A stretch of DNA of 64,000 nucleotides, from NCBI GenBank assembly GCA_963737285.1, contig CAVTRT010000002.1:682001-746000 (forward strand), read 5' to 3'. This DNA is from Trebonia sp963737285. Its GTDB lineage: Bacteria > Actinomycetota > Actinomycetes > Streptosporangiales > Streptosporangiaceae. The position numbers were made by a program, and so were the translations under genes. Every line of letters starts with the position of its first letter. Position 1 is the first letter of the stretch. The notes beneath the pieces were generated by a model. The model had not been told where the DNA came from and did not search any database. It saw only the letters and a list, made by a program, of their open reading frames with translations. Positions 19,301-31,108 of this stretch are shown here, piece after piece.

Positions 19301-22300
19301 TGCGGCCCGCCCGGATAAGCCTGCACGCTGGTCGACGCGTCGTCCAGCTGGCCGGGGAAGGTCTGGTCGGGGGTGTAGTCCTGCACGAGCTGGTAGTCGT
19401 CCGTGCCGAACGTGGCCGAGTCGACCTGCCCGGTCGCGTCGTAGGCGACCGAGTCGAGGTAGTTGCTGGTGCTGGTGCCGATCCCGGTCAGCAGGCCCAG
19501 GCTGGTATGCCCGTAGCCGACCGTCTCGGCTGGCAGCCCGTACGTGCTCCCCCCGTCAGCCCCGTACGCGGTGGACTGCAGCTGGCCGGTCAGCCCCCCG
19601 TACACCGACGAGGTGGCGAATGTCTGCGCGGGCGCCCCGCCGGTCGCCGGGATGCTGGTGGACTGCCCGGTCGCCTCGTAGGCCGCGTTGTACCCGGTGA
19701 CCGTCTCGGTGTAGGCGGTGCCGTTCGCGTAGCTGGTGGTGCTGGCCAGCTGGCCGACGGCCTTGCCGGTAGTGGCGGCGGCCATCGTGGCGGTGTCGTA
19801 GGCCCAGGCGGCCACGTTGCTGGTGATTCCGGCCACGGTGGCGGTCTCGGCCGTCTCGCGGTCCAGGTCGTCGTAGTCGTAGGTGAGCTCGTTGCCATCC
19901 GAGTCGGTGACGGTCTTCAGGTTCCCGTCGGCGTCGTAGGAGTAGCTGGTCTTGCCCTCGTTCACGTCCGGCCCGTAGGCCCCGGTGGTGCCGGGGTCGA
20001 TGGCGCTGACCTTCTCCCCAAGCAAGTCGTAGCCGTAGGACCACTCGTTGCCGGCGTTGTCGGTGATGGTGCTGACCTGCCCGGCCGGGGTGTAGGCGTA
20101 GGACGTGACGTCGGCATCGGCGGCGTCGTCGTCGGGCGTCGTCGAGTTGTCGTAGGACCAGGACTCGGTCTGCTGTCCCAGGGCGTTGGTGAGCACCGAC
20201 GTGGCCGTCCCGCCGGACGGCGGCGTGGTGTCGGCCTCGTTCATTCCCGGGTAGGCGGTCGTCGTCTGCGCGACCTGCGTGTTGCCGGCGTAGGTCGCGG
20301 TCGCGGTGACCCGGCCCTGCCCGTCATAACTGGTCAGCGTCCGGTCCTCGATCGCCGCCAGGTCCGGCACGTACAAGGTCGTGCCGGGCGACGCGGTCTC
20401 ATCCCAGAACGCGGCGTCCGACTCCGTCACCCACCCGTCGGAGTCATACACCTTCCAGGTGTCGACCCGGCCCGCCTGCCCGCCCTGGACCGGCGCCTGA
20501 GTCTCGACTTCATCCAGCATCCCGTTGTACAAGACGGTGCTGGTCGCGTACGATCCGGACGCCTGCAGCGTCTGCGTCGTCACCGCCGACGGCGCCGTCC
20601 CGGTCAGCGAGTAGGAGTACTCATACGTCGCCGCCTGCCCCTGGTCCGGCGGCAGCGTCACCGACGTCAGCCGTCCCATCTCGTCATACGCCTCAGTGGT
20701 CACCTCGCCGTTGACGTCGGTCGCGGAGACCGGCAGGTCCCGCTCCTGGTCATAGCCCGTGGTGACGGTATGCCCTGCGGGGTCGGTCACGGTAACCGAG
20801 TACGGCAGCGCCGACGTCGCGCTCGCCGTGTACACGGGAACGTAGCTGGTACCGGTGACGTTTCCCTTGCCGTCCATGGATGACAGGGCCCGCCCGTAGG
20901 CATCGTCCTGCCCCACCTGCGACACTACCCGCCACGGGCTGCCCCACGTGACTTCCTTCTGCTCCTCGGTCTGGACCCCGCCCGGGTAGGCCAGGGACCC
21001 CAGCGATCCGGTCGTTCCCAGGGTCTCGCTCGGGTCGTCGTAGTAATACTCCGTGTCCGACACGATGTCGGCGCTGGAGGCGGCCGGGCACGCGCCACCA
21101 GACGATGCTCCCGTCACCGTGGTGACCCGGTCAGGGTAGGACTCCATCATCGGGTCGCCGGTCCCGGCCGCCGTCCCGGACAGCGCGGTCCCCGACGGCG
21201 GGGTCGCGTACTGCGTGGTGGTGCAGGTCTCGGTGGACCCGGTCGCGACCTCCTGCTCGGTGTAGGGCAGGTCATCGCCGTTGTAGTAGGTGGTGACCGC
21301 GTCGCCGGCCCAGGACCCGCTCGCCTGCAGGGTCATCGTGTCGGCCTCCGCTGAGGTCGCCATGTAGGCGTCCAGCGCGGGCAGGCTGCCCCCCTGGGAC
21401 TGGCTGGCGGTCTGCGTGAACGCGGTCGGCCAGTTGTGCACGACCGCCTTGTCGATGGTGCCGCCAGCGCCGGCGTGGGTGTAGGTGTCGGACTCCAGCA
21501 CCTGCCCGGCCAGCCAGTCCGAGTCCGTCACCGCCGTGTCCCCGTGAGCCGGCCCGCCCAACGGGTAGGACACCGTCACCCCGGACGTCGTGCCCCCCGA
21601 CCCGTTCGGGTCGCCGTCCATGCCCTGCATGTACGTGTCGACGGTCTCCGTCACCGGGTCCGGCGACTGGCCCGTAGTGACCTCGACCTGGGCGTAGCCG
21701 CGGAACTCATCCCACGTCCGGTACTGGCTGGAGATCACCGGGTTCTCGTTGTAGTGCCAGGCGGCACTCCCCAGGTACGCGTAGCTGGTCACCTCATCCG
21801 GCGTCCCGGTCCCAGTCAGGTCCTGCATCGTCACGGACGTGACCAGCGACTTGTTGAACCAGTCCGGGGCGTCCCCGGTCTCCGACCAGTACACCGGGTA
21901 GCACGGCGAGGTGTTGCTCGACGCGGTCGGCGGGGTGCCGTCCGACCCCTGCACGCACGCGGGCGCCGCGTAGGTGACGGTGATCGCCGCGCCGGCCTCA
22001 GTATCGACCATCTCCAGCCGCGGCCGGTCCAGCGGCAGGTACTCCGACCCCGGCACCTGGTTGTCGATCATCTCGCTGGTGAACGTCGCGGCCGGCGTTG
22101 TCACCGCCGGCCCGGTCGCGGTCGCGTCCTGCCCGGTCCGCTGGATCGAGGTCAGCGCCAGCACCGAGTTCGTTGTCGACGTCGTCTCCGACGCATTCGC
22201 CGTCTCGAACTCCTGGCCCACCGCCCAAGAGTCCACCGGGTCCAGCACCTGCTCCCGTTCGATCGTCTTCCCCGACGTCACCTCCGTCGTGACCGTCGCC

Positions 22301-24389
22301 TCGGTCTCGATCCCGGTCAGCATGTACGCCGTGAAGAATGTAGGCGAGTAGTTGGTGCACGGCCCGGACGACTCGCAGACCTCATCCATCGGGACGTCCG
22401 GCCAGTCTGCGGCGTTCGCCGACGTCATCGCCGGGCAGACCTGCGTGGGCGTGCCGTTGATTATCGACGTGGTGCAGTTGATGACCCGCGGGGACGACGT
22501 GAAATTCACCTCCGCCTGCGGGCCGTCCCGGCGACCGCGTCCGCCAGCAGCCATCCGTACTGCACCGACACCGGGAACCCCGCCCGCACGTACTGCGTCA
22601 GCGTGCCGCCGTCAGCATTGCCCGCGTCCCGCTCGTAGTAGTTCGCCTCGTCTTGGTAGGTGTACTCCGTCAGCGCCCCCAGCGGGCTGACCACGTAGTC
22701 CAGGTTCCACTGCCACCCCAGCGTCTGCCACGAGTCATCACCCGTCGAGGAGGAGTAGCACGGGTCGGTCGTGCCCGGGCAGTACACCGGCATCCCCCAC
22801 GCCGAGCTCGTCGCCGCCCCGCCGCTGGCCGTGCCCGGCAGGTGGTTCAGCCCGAAGTAGTACTGCGTCCCGTCCGATGTCGTGACCAGCCAGTACTGCC
22901 CGTCCCACAGGCCGTTGTCCGCCCCCGTCAGCAGTTGCACCTGCGTCCCATCGTCATCTTGCAGGTGGTACGTGTTACCGGATCCCCCGTTCAGCACCAG
23001 GCGGCTGGAGTGGCCGTCCAGCGCCAGGGTCGCGTCGTAGCCGCCCCAGCACTCGTCGGCGTCCGTCGCCGGGTCCGCGTTGGTGTCCATGGAGCAGGCG
23101 TCGTAGGACATCGAGATGGATCCCGGCGAGTATGACCAGCCGTCCCCGATCCAGCCGCCCTGCGTGTTCGACCCTGATGTCTCCCCGTCCACCGACTGCG
23201 AGTCATAGGCCAGCGCCACCGATGGCGTGTCCCCGGCCACCGACGGCGGGGTCGTGATCGGGTAGGAGTACGTGTAGTCCCCGTCCTGCACCGCCCACGT
23301 GCCAGTCGGGGTCAGCGGGGTGGCCGCGTAGTCCCCCTCGGCTCCCGAGGGCGCCGACTCCACGGCCAGCACCGCTGCTGGCGCCGCGGCCACCGCAGGC
23401 TTGGCGGTCCCTGCGGCAGCCTGTCCCGCCCCGGCGGCGGCGGGCAGCGACACCGTCCCGGAAAGGGTCCCTGTCCCGTCGTTCACCGTCGGCACCGGGG
23501 TGGCGCGACGGCACCGCGCCGCCCCGGGGCTGGTCAGCGCGCACGCTGGTAGCGCCACGAGTCGCAATCGCGATGCGTACGCACCGCCATAGGCCCCGGC
23601 GAAGCCGCTGTAGCTCACCCGGACCCCGACCCGGCCACCGGCTGATGCCAGCGCGCCGGTTCCCGCCACGGTCAGCACCATGCCATGCACGCCCAGTGTG
23701 GCCGTGGCATTCCGTGACGCCACCGTGACCAGCGCCCCGCTCGCGCTTCCCCGGGCGGCCGCCGCGGCTATCCCCGCGTCAGCGCCTCGCGCCGTCACCG
23801 CCTGTACCGACACGGGCAGTGACCCCGCCTGCCTCCATCCCTGAGCGATCGCCACCCTGGCCGCGCCCGAAGAGCTTCCCCCACCTGCCGAATCGCCTTT
23901 ATCCCCGGCTGCCACCGTCAGTGACGCGCTTCCGGTTCCCGCAGGCCACGACACTTTCGGCGGCGAGTCGCGGACCGGCGCCACCGCGCCCTTGGACATC
24001 CCCTTCTTCACGACCGCAGCCTTCAGCGTCGCCATTTCCGCAGCGGAGGCCGGCTTTACCGAATGGCCGGGGACGACAGTGGCATGAGATGGCTTAATCC
24101 CCGGCTGGGACGGTGCCCACAGTTTCCCCTTGTACTGGAACCCGTGCAGCACCGACGGGCTGGCCTCCTGGCCGGACGCCTGCGCGGACGGCAGCGACGC
24201 CCCCGGAACTGTCCCCAGCAGCACCGCCAGCACTGCCAGCACCGCTAGCATCGCCACGAGCAGCCGCGAGCGCCACTTCCGCACCAGGCCCACCCAGAAC
24301 CTCCCAAGCAAGGCCAACCACGCAAAACGCCATGGAAGGCACCAGATAAGCACTAAGCCACGCATCACATACATACGACAGGCCCCCAC
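16321..24389 (-). CDS. RHS/YD-repeat polymorphic toxin with ricin-type insert, HINT domain and toxin tip
   Basis: A protein of about 2,690 residues once one missing base near 22520-22536 is allowed for (ADAVAG then DGPQAEVNF). Order: an N-terminal signal/anchor helix (about residues 36-60), an Ala-rich region, YD-repeat shell sequence from about residue 350, and a ricin-type beta-trefoil insert with QDW, EIW and QVW motifs (about 18255-18660). The RHS core (LDLLGARQYNPATGSF, DPTG) follows. Next come a Gly-rich stretch, a pretoxin HINT domain (CAAGQSFTPDTN to DLTVPGNNDHDFYV and LVHN, about 16655-17100) and a toxin tip of about 110 residues of unrecognised family. HINT probably releases the tip, which likely targets neighbouring cells. 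An immunity gene follows with ATGA overlap. Confidence 0.9.
17411..17540 (-). repeat. Glycine-coding low-complexity tract in the RHS toxin
   Basis: Imperfect triplet repeats of CCACCG/CCGCCA encode, on the minus strand, an almost pure glycine run preceded by GGHGG repeats. It lies between the RHS core and the HINT domain and probably acts as a flexible linker. Such tracts are prone to slippage and assembly error. Confidence 0.9.
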
Positions 24390-24447
24390 TCAGACGCAAT
24401 ACTCACAGCCATGTCGGTGGTCGGCTTAACTAAAAATAAAGTTTTCA

Positions 24448-24473
24448 GTCACTTTATCGTCACTATCCGCCAC
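24448..24473 (-). promoter_or_regulatory. MtrA-like direct repeats upstream of the RHS toxin
   Basis: On the minus strand, the toxin's direction, the sequence contains GTGGC, GTGAC and GTGAC pentamers spaced 10 and 11 bases apart. It lies in the AT-rich 217-bp region between the toxin and the divergent secreted protein. The pattern resembles the GTNAC-N5/6-GTNAC direct repeat bound by the response regulator MtrA in actinobacteria. A near-identical stretch (TCACTATCCG-CACAT, 15 of 16) occurs upstream of the CHAP hydrolase at 46006-46021. Confidence 0.5.
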
Positions 24474-24606
24474 ATAAACTCATCGGACACAATATTCACC
24501 ATGTGAGGCACATCACGTAGTTGCCATATAAGACAAACCTGCTACTTTTCCCTCGATTGCCAAGCTCGCCACACGGGCGAGCAGCAACGAGCAGGAAGGG
24601 GAGCGG

Positions 24607-27600
24607 ATGCCTCAGCATCCCGTGCGATCGCGCGCGCTACGCGGCAGGACGGCGAAGGCGCTTGTCACCGCGGCGGGCGCGCTGCTCGCGTGCGGCCTGG
24701 CCGCGCCAGCGGCAGCAGCGTCCACCACCCAGGCAGCACAGGCCACCGCCCGCCAGCCGACGCTGCCCCAGCCCGACAAGCCCGCACTCCGGGCCGGCGC
24801 CGCGCGGCAGGCGGTCAGCGCCAAGGTCCGGGCGTTCGGCTCCTCGCCAGCCGGGAAGGCTCTGCTGGCCGGCGAGGAGCAGGCCAAGTCCAGCGCCCAG
24901 GCCAGCGGCAAGGCAGTCACCGTCGCCGGCGCGACGACGTCCACCTCCATCCTGACCGCCGAGCCTGACGGCCAGTTCCAGGAGGTCACCAGCCTGCAGC
25001 CCGCCCGCTACGCCAGCGACGGCAAGTGGGTGGCGATCAACACCACCCTGCACCGCACGGCCACCGGGTGGGCCGCGGAGTCGGTACCCGGCTCGGTCGT
25101 CCTGTCCGCCGGCGGCCACGGCCCGGCCGCCACCGCGACCAGCGCCGCCGGGCTGCGGACCACCCTGACCTCCCCCGGGGCCTGAGCTCCCCGTCGGTCT
25201 CCGGGTCCACCGCCACCTACCACGCCGGCGGCGACGTACTGCGGCTGACCGTCACCCCGCAGGGCGGCGTCACCGAGTCCCTCACCCTGCCCGCCGCCCA
25301 AGCCCGCGACCCTCTCGCCAGCACCCGCGCCGCCTTCCTCGGCACCTGGCACGCCACCACCCCGGCCGCGGGGAAGGCGTTCGCCGTCACCCCGGCCGTC
25401 ACCACCCCGGTCCTCCCGGTCGCGCCCGCCCGCCCCGGCCGCGCGACCGCGGACACGGCGGATACGGACGCCGCCACCGCACAGGACGCCATCACCACCA
25501 CCATGCACCCGGACTGCACCCCCAGCGCCAGCGACGGCACCGCCTGCTCCACCACCAGCGAGACTGGCGGCACCTGGGACGAGACCGAGCAGTGGCAGGA
25601 CGGAAATGAGATGGTCGGCGACGACCTGACCATCTCGACCTCAACCGGCGGCACCGTCAGCGGCCTGCCGATCGGCAATGACGACTACGGGGGCTACGGG
25701 TCCGGTAACACCTGCGACAGCGACCCTGCCGACTCATGCCTGGCCCAGCCATACTTCAAGATCCCGATGGCCGAGCTCAACAGCGGCATGTACCCCTACA
25801 GCGCCACCCTCTACGCGACCGAGACCGGCGGGTCCGACGACAGCTGCACCGACCAGTGGTCCATCGCCCTGTGGCAGACCGACCCCATCACCCCCACGTA
25901 CGACACGTGGGACAGCCACCCCGGCAACATCGCCGAGATCGGCAGCTCCGACAACGACCTGCTGCCCGCCTTCAACCCCGCCTCCTACAACACCACCAAC
26001 CAGAGCATCTGCTCCGCCTCCGTCCCGATCAGCTTCAACGTCACCAGCGACATGCAAGACGTCACCGAGAACGGCTCGAGCGACTTCAACGTCAAGCTCG
26101 TCGGAGACCAGGGCACGTCGACTGCGGGCGACCCCGCAGAAGGCCCAAGCGACGCCTGCACCGGCGGCGACAACGGCACCCAGAACGGCCTCAGCGACAC
26201 CAACTACAACTGCGGCTTCATGTACGTCGACGATGACCCCGAGATCATCACCAACTACGACCTCACCCCGCCAGCACCCACCCTCCACTCCATCACCCCG
26301 GCTCTGTACGACGCCCCCGGCGACCCCGACACCAGCTGCGGGATGGGCGCCCAGACCGCCTACATCAACCAGGCGAGCACGACGCTCGGCGTGACCGTCG
26401 CGGGCAACTGGTCCAACGAGGGCGACATCAACGCGGACTTCACCCTGGAAGACGCCGACGGCAACTTCCCGATCAACAACCAGCTGAAGCCAGGCGGGTC
26501 CGGAACGGTCGCCGGCACCGTCGAGGACGATCCAGAATCGTCGCTGGCCAACGGCGACGCGTACTACTGGATCGTGGACGACGCGGTTGACGGCGACTGG
26601 GATAGGGAGCCGGTCAGTGGCGGCCCTGTCCTCAGCGATGGCGATCTGGACTGCGGGTTCGTGGTGGACACCAGCGCACCGAATCCCTCGGCGATCGCCG
26701 GGGACACGGTGAACTCCAACGGGTCGGTCACCCTCACCCTGGCCGGCACCGAGACCCAGCCCACCAGCTGCGGGTTCAGCCCCTGCTTCGACAGCGGCGT
26801 CTACGAGTTCGAGTACAACGAGAACAGCGACAGCTTCCCCAACACCTTCCCGACCAGTTGCACCGCCAGCACGCCGAGTGCCCCCAGCGACGATGGCTGC
26901 GTCCTGGCCGGGGGCTTGAGCTCCAGCTCCCCGAGCGGGCCGTCGGACGACACGACCGGCACCCAGATCATCTCCACCGCGACCCTGGCCAGCCAGGGAT
27001 CCTCGCCCAGCATCAGCTTGTGCCTGACCGACGCCAGCGACAGCAGCAGCACCGGCAACCCAGTCCAGGTCTCCCCCTGTACCAGCAGCAGCCCAAGCCC
27101 CATCAGCCCCAGCCAGGACTGGACCTTCGACTACGCCCCCAGAAAGCTGCAGCTCGCCGGAACCAGCGTGTGCCTTGAGGCCACCGGGGACGGCACTAGC
27201 GCCGGGACCACGGCCGAGATCGAGCCCTGCAGCGACGACAGCCCGGGCGAGGAATGGACCCAGGGCGCCTACGGGTCCTGGGTCAACGTGAACTCCGGCC
27301 TGTGCCTGACCGCCCCGAGCGCCACCGCCGGCACCCAGCTTGAGCTCGCCGACTGCGCCACCAAGGACACCCCGCTGCAGGACTGGTCGGACGCCACCGC
27401 CACCATCACCGTCCCCGCGCCCGCGTCCTGGGGCGTCAACACCATCTACCTCAAGGCCGAGACCACCGCCGGCGTCCCGACCAGCAGCTACACCGCCCTC
27501 ACCTACTGGGTCCCGCCGCCCACCGCGCCCGGCGCCCAGGGCGACGTCACCGGCGATGCCATCCCCGACATTCTGGCCACCGGCAGCAACGGCGACCTGT

Positions 27601-28609
27601 ACGTCTACCCCGGCACCAGCGGCAGCGACGCTCTCAGCGGCCCCGAGCCGCCAGCACCTCCTCCACCAACGTCGACCAATCCAGCCCGTGGAGCGACTAC
27701 CTCATCACCCACCGAGGCTCGGCATCCGCCCAGGACACCGACACCCTGATCGCCTACAACACCTCGACTAACCAGCTGTACGACCTGGCTGACGGCGACA
27801 CGCAGACAAGCCCGTACTCAGACACGTCCACCAACATAAGCCTCCCCTACACCGGCGAGGGCAACCCCCTGCTAGTCCCCGGCGACGACCCGGCCTGCCT
27901 CGGCAGCAGCGGCCAGCAGGAATACTCCTGGAACGACTGCCCCATCACCGGGCTACTCGCCGTCAGCAACCCCGCCGGCATCAGCGAGTCCGCCGTCCAG
28001 GCATCCCCGCCCGGCTTGCTCGCCTACCAGGACGACCCCAGTAACTCCTCAAGCGACGGCCTCTGGTACTACCCCATCGCTGGTGGCCAACTCCTGACAC
28101 CGGACAAGGTCGGCGACACCAGCTGGGCCGACATGACCCTTCTGTCCCCCGGCTACGAGGGAACCGAAAGCTCTCCCAACCTCGTCCTGTGGGCCCGCGA
28201 TAACTCCACCGGCGCCCTCTACGCCTACACCTGCACCCCCGAAACCGACCTCAACAACAATGAGTACTGCAACCTTGACGACGGCAGCACGCTCGCTAAC
28301 GGCCTCCCCGCCACGATCAGCGCCACCGGCAGCAGCGCCACCAAGCTCACCCTGCCCCCCAACGCCCTCTTCTCCGCCGCCCCCACTCTGAGTCAGGGCA
28401 ACTATCCCAGCATCACCACCGCTGGTGACGGCGCCGGACCCGCCTCTCTCTACGTCACCACATCCGACGGCGACATCTACGCCCTCCAGGGAAACCCCGA
28501 CCCGCCTGCCAGCACCATCACCAACAACATCCAGACCGAACCCTTCCAGGGTTCCCTCACCCTGGTCGGCACCCTCCCATCCGGGGTAACACTCAACCGG
28601 ATAAGTTAG
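24607..28609 (+). CDS. Secreted ricin-lectin/VCBS-type protein, divergent from RHS toxin (two one-base frameshifts)
   Basis: About 1,335 residues after two single-base corrections, near 25181 (GCCTGAGC read as GCCCTGAGC) and in 27640-27665. It starts with a Sec signal peptide (residues about 9-40, ending AAPAAAAS). A large Cys-containing extracellular region follows. Next is a ricin-type beta-trefoil with SQDWTF, EEWTQ and LQDWSD motifs (about 27000-27390), then FG-GAP/VCBS-like calcium motifs (DVTGDAIPDILA). Both this protein and the divergent RHS toxin carry ricin-type lectin modules, suggesting a shared carbohydrate target. Related proteins often lie beside RHS genes in actinomycetes. Exact function is unknown. 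A strong terminator follows. Confidence 0.75.
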
Positions 28610-28625
28610 CCACTAACAGTCACTA

Positions 28626-28661
28626 AACGTCAGGCCCCCGCACCCTGCGGGGCCTGACGTT
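28626..28661. terminator. Bidirectional rho-independent-type hairpin
   Basis: Arms AACGTCAGGCCCC(C)GCA and TGCGGGGCCTGACGTT pair over 16 bp with one bulged C and a 3-base loop, followed by TTCTTCC. It lies 16 bases past the secreted-protein stop and 16 bases past the recQ stop on the other strand, so it can serve both convergent genes. Confidence 0.85.
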
Positions 28662-28677
28662 CTTCCTGGTACCGGCC

Positions 28678-30920
28678 TCACCCAGTCGCGGCGGCAAGCA
28701 CCAGCGGGAGCACTGCCGGGGCGCCGGCCTCGCGCAGGAGCTTCGCCGCGACGGTCATCGTCCAGCCAGTTTCGATGCGGTCGTCGATCAGCAGGACCGG
28801 TCCGCGGGGCCGGTCGCCGATCGCGTCCCGGACCCCGTCAGGGACGGCGAGGGCGGACCACAGCGCCGCCAGTCGCTGGGCGCTGTTGTGGCGCCGCGGT
28901 CCCGGGCCATCGGGGACCGCATAGGAAAGCGAGCCTAGGTAGGGCAGGCGGCCAACCTGGGCGATCCGCTCCCCCAAGGTGGCGATCAGCACCGGTCGCG
29001 TCCCGGATGGCAGCGTGACAACGCCCGCCGGCCGTTCTTCCCAGCCCCAGGCGGCCAGGACCTTGATGATCGCGTCCACAACCTCGTCGCCGACCGGCTC
29101 GTCGGGGGCGCCGTCCGCTAGTAGCCCACGCAGCCTGGTGCCCCAGCCGATGTCGGTGAGCCTGCCCAGCGCCCGGCCCGGCTCGGCGAGCTGGTCGGCC
29201 GGGATCTTGCCGGACGCGCCGGCGACTTTCAGGTCCTTCATCCCTGATGGCCACATCTTGCGCGGCTCGATCTCGACGCCCGGACGCTGCAGCCGTGCCT
29301 GCGCGGCCCGCGCGCTGGGCTCGGGCGCGTCCGCAGGCCAGCGACGGCCGGTGCAGTTGTCACAGCGACCGCAGGGGGCGGCCTTGGGATCGTCAAGCTC
29401 GCGGCGCAGGTACTCCATGCGACAGCCGCCGGTCGCGGCGTAGTCCAGCATCGCCTGCTGCTCACGGGAACGAGTGGCGGCGACGCGCTCATATCGCTCG
29501 CCGTCATAGGCCCACGACTGCCCGGTGGACTGCCAGCCGCCGGAGACCCGGCGAACCGCGCCGTCCACGTCGAGGACCTTGAGCATCGACTCCAGGCGGC
29601 CTCTGGACAGGTCCACCCTGGTCTCCAGCGCGGCTGTGGACAGTGGCCTGCCCGCATCCGCCAGCGCCGCGAGGGTCGACCGGACCTGGCGCTCCGGCGG
29701 GAACGCGAGTGACGCGAAGTAAGCCCAGATGTCCCTGTCCTCGCGGCCAGGCAGCAGTACGACCTCGGCCCGCTCGACGCCGCGTCCGGCGCGGCCGATC
29801 TGCTGGTAGTAGGCCACCGGCGACTGGGGCGCGCCGAGGTGTACGACGAAACCCAGGTCGGGCTTGTCGAAGCCCATGCCGAGCGCGCTGGTCGCGATGA
29901 GCGCCTTGACCCGGTTGGCCTGGAGCGCGTCCTCCGCGTCCAGTCGCCGGGCCTGGTCGTCCTTGCCGCTGTAGGCCGTTACCTCGATGCCTTGCTCGCG
30001 CAGGAACGCCGCCGTCTCGTAGGCCGCGGCGACGGTGAGCGTGTAGATGATCCCCGATCCCGGCAGGCTGCCGTCGGCCAACCGCGCGGCCAGCCAGCCG
30101 AGCCGCTGATGGGCGGTCGGCAGGCTGACCACAGCCAGCCGCAGCGACTCCCGGTCTAGCGCACCGCGCAGCACGAGCACGCTGGCGTCTGCCGGGGGCA
30201 CTACTCCTGCCACCCCCCGATGGTCGGTTCCCAGCCCCGTCCCCAGCTGCTCGGCCACGTCGCGGGTCACGCGCTCGTTCGCGGTCGCCGTGGTGGCGAG
30301 CACCGGGATGCCGGCCGGCAGTTCCGCCAGCAGGGTGCGGATCCGCCGGTAGTCGGGACGGAAGTCGTGCCCCCAGTCGGAGATGCAGTGCGCCTCGTCG
30401 ATGACGATCAGCCCGGCCGCCTCGGTGAGACGAGGCAGGACCTGGTCGCGGAAGCCGGGGTTGTTGAGCCGTTCGGGGCTGACGAGCAGCACGTCCACCT
30501 GCTGCGCCGCGACCTCCTTGTAGACCTGCTCCCAGTCCTGCGTGTTGGCCGAGTTGATGGTCCGCGCGTGGATGCCGGCCCGCGTGGCGGCCTCAACCTG
30601 ATTGCGCATCAGGGCAAGCAGCGGCGACACGATCACCGTCGGTCCCGCGCCGGCCTCGCGCAGCAAGACGGTCGCGATGAAGTACACGGCGGACTTCCCC
30701 CAGCCGGTCCGCTGCACGACCAGGGCCCGGCGGCGGTCGGAGACCAGGGCGCTGATCGCCGTCCACTGGTCCTCACGCAGCCGCGCGTGATCCCCCGCGA
30801 GCGCCCGCAGGTAGCGCTCCGCCGCTTGCCTAAGATCGCTGTCCCTGGCGGCACTGTCCGCAAGAGCAGTGTTCCTGAGATCACCGTCCCCCAGATCACT
30901 GTCTTTCGCCCCTCGTTCAT
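28678..30920 (-). CDS. RecQ-family DNA helicase with C-terminal phosphoribosyltransferase-like domain
   Basis: ATP-dependent helicase for DNA repair or recombination. Visible motifs: TGWGKS (I), DEAHCISDWGHDFRPDYR (II), ATTATAN (III), QQIGRAGRG (VI), and a RecQ zinc cluster ending CGRCDNC. The C-terminus carries VLLIDDRIETGWT, the PRPP-loop signature of phosphoribosyltransferases, a fusion seen in actinobacterial RecQ-like proteins. From GTG 30717 the protein lacks the expected region before motif I. In-frame coding sequence continues upstream (LREDQWTAISAL, RRALVVQRTGWGKS), but no start exists unless one G is added to the G4 run at 30909-30912, giving ATG 30920. The extension has 15-bp repeats encoding xxSDL-type pentapeptides. 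Confidence 0.88.
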
Positions 30921-31108
30921 GGGGCCATCAAACCACCACCCACCGACATTCGGGCTGCCCTGCTGCCCGGCCTTGCCGGTGCGCGGCGCGACCATCAGCG
31001 TGACGCCGCCAGTGTGGCTAGTCAGGCATATCGTATCGCCGACGATCTCGGCACCTGGGCCGGCTGACCCCCCGATAGCGGCGGGCCTCGCCGGGGGATA
31101 CTGGCGGC

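Noticed and set aside
22506..22554. Two separate RHS genes (627 and 2,077 residues)
   Set aside because: The first frame ends in the middle of a conserved block that continues in the other frame; one missing base makes a single protein, and the second frame has no ribosome binding site.
28613..28635. GTCAC-TAAAC-GTCAG resembling an MtrA-type repeat
   Set aside because: It overlaps a terminator hairpin after two convergent genes, not a promoter region; chance match.
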